Shown piece after piece: positions 59,016-64,000 of a stretch of DNA of 64,000 bases. The translations under genes were made by a program, and so were the position numbers. The stretch spans positions 389,501-453,500 of the forward strand of contig NC_020188.1 of the NCBI RefSeq assembly GCF_000315915.1, read 5' to 3'. The notes beneath the pieces were generated by a model that was not told the DNA's origin, did no database searches, and saw nothing but the letters and a program-made list of their open reading frames with translations. This DNA comes from Henningerozyma blattae CBS 6284. Taxonomy: Eukaryota; Ascomycota; Saccharomycetes; Saccharomycetales; Saccharomycetaceae. Within the stretch, counting starts at the first letter, position 1. Each line of letters opens with the position of its first letter.

Positions 59016-62000
59016 ATGTCGTCTAGTAAATCTCTTCAGATAGACGTCAAGTCAGACATCGAGCTGGAACTTCATTCCCACTCCGTGTCGAGTGATATCT
59101 CCAATTCCAGTGAACACTCCTCCTCCAGCTCCAAAAATGCCGCCGACGATCACGTGGCCTACAATGGGTTTGATGGCAAGACTCAAGACGAGATCCGTAA
59201 CTTGGCCAGAACTTTGACTCAAAGATCTCACGATGCTACCAACTCGCTTGCTGGTGCTCCTCTGGGTCGTTCCGACACTGGTCATGAAACTCGTTCTATT
59301 TTTGCTCCTGGTTCTGCTGGTCTTAATACCATCTATGCCGATGAAAATGGTCCAGATTACCGTGATTATTTGGATCCGAACAGCGGCAATTTCGATAGTG
59401 CCGCTTGGGTGAAAAACATGTCCAATATCGTAACCGCGGACCCTGAGTTTTATAAGCCTTATACTTTGGGTTGCGTCTGGAAAAACTTGTCCGCTTCCGG
59501 TGAATCTGCCGATGTCGCCTATCAATCCACTGTCATGAATCTTCCTTACAAATTATTGAAACAAGCTTATAGAATGGCAAGTCCAACAAAGGAGGAAGAT
59601 TTGTTTCAAATCTTGAAGCCTATGGATGGTTGTTTAAAACCAGGTGAATTGTTGGTTGTATTGGGTAGACCAGGGTCCGGTTGTACCACTCTATTGAAAT
59701 CCATCACTTCAAACACTCACGGGTTCCATGTCGGTAAAGATTCTCAAATCTCTTATAGTGGGTTTTCTCCAAAGGAAATTAAAAAACATTACCGTGGGGA
59801 AGTCGTTTATAATGCTGAAGCCGATATCCATTTACCTCATTTAACAGTCTATCAAACTTTAATCACTGTTGCTCGTTTAAAGACTCCTCAAAATCGTATC
59901 CAGGGAGTCTCTAGAGAAGAATTCGCCAACCATTTGGCTGAAGTCGTTATGGCTACTTATGGGTTATCTCATACAAGAAATACTAAAGTCGGTAATGATT
60001 TGGTTAGAGGTGTTTCTGGTGGTGAAAGAAAACGTGTCTCTATTGCTGAAGTTGCCATTTGTGGGTCCAAATTCCAATGTTGGGATAATGCTACTAGAGG
60101 TTTAGATTCTGCCACTGCTTTGGAATTCGTCCGTGCTTTGAAAACACAAGCCACAATTGCCAATTCTGCTGCTGCAGTGGCCATCTATCAATGTTCTCAA
60201 GATGCTTATGATTTATTCGATAAAGTTTGTGTATTGGATGATGGGTATCAATTATATTACGGTTCTGCCACTAAGGCCAAGAAATATTTCCAAGATATGG
60301 GGTATGTCTGCCCTGATAGACAAACCACTGCTGATTTCTTAACTTCTGTCACAAGTCCTGCTGAAAGAATCATCAACCCAGATTATATTAAAAGAGGTAT
60401 TCATGTTCCAACCACTCCAAAGGAAATGAACGATTATTGGATCAACTCTCCAGACTATAAAGAATTGATGAGAGAAATCGATACTGAATTGACTGAAAAC
60501 ACTGAAGCCAAGCGTGAAGCCATTAGAGACGCTCATGTTGCCAAACAATCCAAGAGAGCAAGACCTTCATCACCATATACCGTCAGTTATGGTTTACAAG
60601 TCAAATACATCTTAATTAGAAACGTTTGGAGAATCAAACAATCCATGGAAGTCACATTGTTCCAAGTCGTGGGTAATTCCGTCATGGCTCTATTGCTAGG
60701 GTCTATGTTTTACAAAGTTTTGAAATCTGATGATTCTTCGTCTTTCTATTTCCGTGGTGCCGCCATGTTTTTTGCTGTTTTGTTTAATGCCTTTTCATCC
60801 TTGTTAGAAATTTTCTCCCTTTACGAAGCTAGACCAATTACTGAAAAACACAAGACTTATTCCTTATACCACCCTTCTGCTGATGCCTTTGCCTCTATTA
60901 TTTCCGAAATCCCACCAAAATTGGTTACTGCTGTATGTTTCAATATCATTTTCTATTTCTTGTGTAATTTCAGAAGAAATGGTGGTGTTTTCTTCTTCTA
61001 CTTCTTAATCAATATCGTTGCTGTGTTTTCCATGTCTCATATGTTTAGATGTGTTGGTTCCCTAACAAAGAGTTTATCTGAAGCCATGGTTCCCGCCTCC
61101 ATCTTGTTATTAGCCATGTCCATGTTTACTGGTTTTGCTATCCCCAAGACCAAGATCCTAGGCTGGTCCATTTGGATTTGGTACATTAACCCCTTATCTT
61201 ATCTTTTCGAATCCTTAATGATTAACGAATTCCATGATAGAAAATTCAAATGTGTTCAATATATCCCTTCAGGTCCAGGTTATGAAAATGTCACTGGTAC
61301 TTCTCATGTTTGTAATACTGTCGGTGCCGTTCCAGGTCAAAATTATGTCCTTGGTGATAATTATATCAAAGAAAGTTATTCTTATGAACATAAACATAAA
61401 TGGAGAGGTTTCGGTATTGGTATCGGTTACATCGTTGTCTTTTTCGTTTTGTATTTGATCTTATGTGAATATAATGAAGGTGCTAAACAAAAGGGTGAAA
61501 TCTTGGTCTTCCCTCAATCGGTTGTTAGAAAGATGAAAAAGGAGAATCAATTGAAAGACTCTTCCGATGATGTGGAAAAGCAAGTTGTTGAAGATGTTTC
61601 TGATAAAAAATTGATTAATGAATCTTCCCATTATCATGATGACAATGATGCTGTCTCTAATGAAGTCAATATTACTGGTTCTGAAGCTATTTTCCATTGG
61701 AGAAACTTATGTTATGATGTTCAAATTAAAACTGAAACTAGAAGAATTTTGAACAATGTTGATGGTTGGGTTAAACCTGGTACTTTGACTGCCTTGATGG
61801 GTGCTTCTGGTGCTGGTAAGACTACTCTATTGGATTGTCTTGCTGAAAGAGTTACTATGGGTGTTATAACTGGTGATGTCTTTATCGATGGTAAACCTCG
61901 TGATGAATCCTTCCCAAGATCCATCGGTTATTGTCAACAACAAGATTTACATTTGAAAACTGCTACTGTTAGAGAATCTCTAAGATTTTCTGCCTACTTG

Positions 62001-63671
62001 CGTCAACCAGCTGAAGTCTCTATTGCTGAAAAGAATGCTTATGTCGAAGATATTATCAAGATCTTAGAAATGGAAAAATATGCTGATGCTATTGTTGGTG
62101 TTGCTGGTGAAGGTTTAAACGTTGAACAGAGAAAGAGATTAACCATTGGTGTTGAATTAGCTGCTAAACCTAAATTATTGGTCTTTTTGGATGAACCTAC
62201 TTCTGGTTTAGATTCTCAAACTGCTTGGGCTATTTGTCAATTGATGAGAAAATTATGTAATCAAGGTCAAGCTATCTTATGTACTATCCATCAGCCATCT
62301 GCTATCCTAATGCAAGAATTTGATCGTTTATTATTTATGCAAAGAGGTGGTCAAACTTGTTATTTCGGTGAATTGGGTGAAGGTTGTCATAAGATGATTG
62401 ATTATTTCGAAAGTCATGGTTCTCACAAATGTCCTCCAGATGCTAACCCTGCTGAATGGATGTTAGAGGTTGTTGGTGCTGCTCCAGGTTCTCATGCTAA
62501 TCAAGATTATCACGAAGTTTGGAGAAATTCCGAAGAATATCAAGCTGTACAAAGGGAATTGGATTGGATGGAAACTGAATTACCTAAAAAGAGTACTGGT
62601 ACTGATGAAAACCTTCATAAGGAATTTGCCACTAATTTAACTTATCAATGTAAGATCGTTATCATTCGTCTATTCCAACAATATTGGAGAACTCCTGATT
62701 ATTTATGGTCCAAGTTCATCTTAACTGCTATTAATCAGTTGTTCATTGGTTTCACTTTCTTTAAAGCTGATAGATCCATGCAAGGTTTACAAAATCAAAT
62801 GTTATCCATTTTCATGTTCTTAGTTTGTTTCAACCCATTGTTACAACAATATTTGCCATCTTTTGTTCAACAAAGAGATCTATATGAAGTCAGAGAACGT
62901 CCATCAAGAACTTTCTCTTGGATCGCCTTTATTGTTGCCCAAATTGTCGTTGAAATCCCTTGGAATATCTTAGCCGGTACCCTTGCTTATTTCATCTACT
63001 ACTATCCTGTTGGTTTCTACTCGAACGCTTCAAAAGCTGGTCAACTACATGAAAGAGGAGCTTTGTTCTGGTTATACTGTATTGCCTATTACGTCTACAT
63101 CGGTTCCATGGGTATCTTTGTCATCACTTGGAATCAAGTCGCTGAATCTGCTGCTCATTTCGGTTCTCTATTGTTCACTCTAGCTTTATCCTTCTGTGGT
63201 GTTATGGTTACCAAAGAGGCTATGCCACGTTTCTGGATTTTCATGTATAGAGTTTCTCCATTAACTTACGTTGTTGAAGGTCTATTGGCTACTGGTGTCG
63301 CCAATGTTGATATCCAATGTTCTGATTATGAATTCACCAAATTCACTCCTCCTGAAGGTCAAACTTGTGGTCAATACATGTCTCCATTCATCAAGAACAT
63401 GGGCACTGGTTATTTGCAAGATCCAAACGCCACCGACATGTGCCATTACTGTTCTTTCTCTTACACAAATGATTACTTATCTCAAGTCTTTGTCTCGTAC
63501 CATCACAGATGGAGAAACTGGGGGATCTTCTTGGGTTTCATCTGCTTTGATTTCGCCGCAGGTATTTCTTCTACTGGTACACCAGAGTTCCAAAGAAATC
63601 TTTCAACAAGAAGAAGTAAGGACTTCCGTGTGTTTTCTGTTTTTTTTTATTCACACCTCATTTTAATATAG
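59016..63671 (+). CDS. PDR5-type multidrug ABC transporter, copy 2, with 3' frameshift
   Basis: 1551 codons as read. Same (NBD-TMD)x2 layout and same degenerate NBD1 (GRPGSGCTT near 217) and canonical NBD2 Walker A (GASGAGKTT near 929) as copy 1. Near 63565 the reading shifts: after FDFAAGI the frame gives STGTPEFQ... and runs to 63671. The next frame reads YWYTRVPKK and stops at 63617-63619, matching the family tail. One T missing from the TTT at 63565-63567 would explain it (mutation or sequencing error). Four PDREs, a TATA box and an inverted repeat precede it. It lies beyond URH1 in inverted orientation, so it is likely the duplicated, non-ancestral copy, a PDR5/PDR15/PDR10-type gene. Confidence 0.93.
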   Translation: MSSSKSLQIDVKSDIELELHSHSVSSDISNSSEHSSSSSKNAADDHVAYNGFDGKTQDEIRNLARTLTQRSHDATNSLAGAPLGRSDTGHETRSIFAPGSAGLNTIYADENGPDYRDYLDPNSGNFDSAAWVKNMSNIVTADPEFYKPYTLGCVWKNLSASGESADVAYQSTVMNLPYKLLKQAYRMASPTKEEDLFQILKPMDGCLKPGELLVVLGRPGSGCTTLLKSITSNTHGFHVGKDSQISYSGFSPKEIKKHYRGEVVYNAEADIHLPHLTVYQTLITVARLKTPQNRIQGVSREEFANHLAEVVMATYGLSHTRNTKVGNDLVRGVSGGERKRVSIAEVAICGSKFQCWDNATRGLDSATALEFVRALKTQATIANSAAAVAIYQCSQDAYDLFDKVCVLDDGYQLYYGSATKAKKYFQDMGYVCPDRQTTADFLTSVTSPAERIINPDYIKRGIHVPTTPKEMNDYWINSPDYKELMREIDTELTENTEAKREAIRDAHVAKQSKRARPSSPYTVSYGLQVKYILIRNVWRIKQSMEVTLFQVVGNSVMALLLGSMFYKVLKSDDSSSFYFRGAAMFFAVLFNAFSSLLEIFSLYEARPITEKHKTYSLYHPSADAFASIISEIPPKLVTAVCFNIIFYFLCNFRRNGGVFFFYFLINIVAVFSMSHMFRCVGSLTKSLSEAMVPASILLLAMSMFTGFAIPKTKILGWSIWIWYINPLSYLFESLMINEFHDRKFKCVQYIPSGPGYENVTGTSHVCNTVGAVPGQNYVLGDNYIKESYSYEHKHKWRGFGIGIGYIVVFFVLYLILCEYNEGAKQKGEILVFPQSVVRKMKKENQLKDSSDDVEKQVVEDVSDKKLINESSHYHDDNDAVSNEVNITGSEAIFHWRNLCYDVQIKTETRRILNNVDGWVKPGTLTALMGASGAGKTTLLDCLAERVTMGVITGDVFIDGKPRDESFPRSIGYCQQQDLHLKTATVRESLRFSAYLRQPAEVSIAEKNAYVEDIIKILEMEKYADAIVGVAGEGLNVEQRKRLTIGVELAAKPKLLVFLDEPTSGLDSQTAWAICQLMRKLCNQGQAILCTIHQPSAILMQEFDRLLFMQRGGQTCYFGELGEGCHKMIDYFESHGSHKCPPDANPAEWMLEVVGAAPGSHANQDYHEVWRNSEEYQAVQRELDWMETELPKKSTGTDENLHKEFATNLTYQCKIVIIRLFQQYWRTPDYLWSKFILTAINQLFIGFTFFKADRSMQGLQNQMLSIFMFLVCFNPLLQQYLPSFVQQRDLYEVRERPSRTFSWIAFIVAQIVVEIPWNILAGTLAYFIYYYPVGFYSNASKAGQLHERGALFWLYCIAYYVYIGSMGIFVITWNQVAESAAHFGSLLFTLALSFCGVMVTKEAMPRFWIFMYRVSPLTYVVEGLLATGVANVDIQCSDYEFTKFTPPEGQTCGQYMSPFIKNMGTGYLQDPNATDMCHYCSFSYTNDYLSQVFVSYHHRWRNWGIFLGFICFDFAAGISSTGTPEFQRNLSTRRSKDFRVFSVFFYSHLILI
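60132..60368 (+). repeat. 237-bp conversion tract partner
   Basis: Identical to the complement of 52603-52839; see that entry. Confidence 0.88.
61749..62590 (+). repeat. 842-bp conversion tract partner
   Basis: Identical to the complement of 50369-51210; see that entry. Confidence 0.92.
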
Positions 63672-64000
63672 ATTTTGCATTGTACATTAATCATTCATTA
63701 ATTTTGAATTCATTATTATTATCACTATTTTTTTTCTATGCTTTTATTCCTCTCCTCACATGATTACCCACTTTTTCAAGTTCTTTACTACTTCTACTCT
63801 TAGTATTATTTCCAAAAACTCAAAAAAACAACAATTAATAAATAAACTTATATAAATACCCATTGTGTATATCCTCGTCTAATATAATAAACATTTTTTA
63901 CTTTTATCAATCTGTATTATCCTTAGTATTATCTACTATATGTTTCTTTGTATTTACTGTCACGTCGGCGTTTCTGGCGTCTGTTGCGATGCCACACGCG
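63672..64000. other. 3' flank of PDR5 copy 2
   Basis: AT-rich 3' flank. GC rises in the last 40 bases at the window edge, with CACGTCGGCG, possibly the start of the next gene's upstream region. No gene can be called. Confidence 0.5.

Overview
The window is nuclear DNA from a budding yeast of the family Saccharomycetaceae. It is AT-rich, the genes are nearly intronless, and the one spliced gene uses the yeast signals GTATGT, TACTAAC and TAG. Almost every gene matches a Saccharomyces cerevisiae gene. Gene order follows two S. cerevisiae segments merged into one track: the SPT5-MRPL39-ERG6-YAP1-GIS4 run of the left arm of XIII, interleaved with the RPN9-SNX41-DYN2-SIP1-ARO80-RAD30-RPL12-SYF1-ERD1-RRP17-ADE8-PDR15-RPB7-URH1 run of IV, plus short runs from V (RPL12-MAK10) and XV (PUP1, ISN1, PDR5, MRPL23). 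Several genes that sit between these in S. cerevisiae, some essential (RPB2, TRS120, MRP20), are absent, and gene-free gaps of 1-2.3 kb occur. I therefore infer a post-whole-genome-duplication species with losses different from S. cerevisiae; I do not name the species.

Layout. 0.6-10.5 kb: SPT5, MRPL39, a small DPM2-like membrane protein, RPN9, SNX41 and a three-exon DYN2. 10.6-20 kb: ERG6 and YAP1 share a 1.3-kb divergent promoter holding a cluster of sterol response elements, seven CACGTG boxes and an AP-1 palindrome; SIP1 follows after a 2-kb low-complexity gap. 20-39 kb: GIS4, ARO80, RAD30, RPL12, MAK10 and SYF1 all on the minus strand, then ERD1 (+) and RRP17 (-). 40-47.5 kb: ADE8, PUP1, ISN1 and a YNL134C-like reductase, with wide gaps. 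49-64 kb: two PDR5-type multidrug ABC transporters in inverted orientation flank MRPL23, RPB7 and URH1 in a GC-rich island.

The most notable material is regulatory and recombinational. Each PDR5-type gene has its own upstream battery of Pdr1/Pdr3 sites (TCCGCGGA/TCCGTGGA; six and four). The two copies share an 842-bp tract that is identical base for base, and a second of 237 bp, both over nucleotide-binding-domain sequence, which points to recent gene conversion. The downstream copy carries an apparent one-base deletion that replaces its conserved C-terminal tail. The ERG6-YAP1 promoter combines Upc2/Ecm22-type sites with a dense E-box array.
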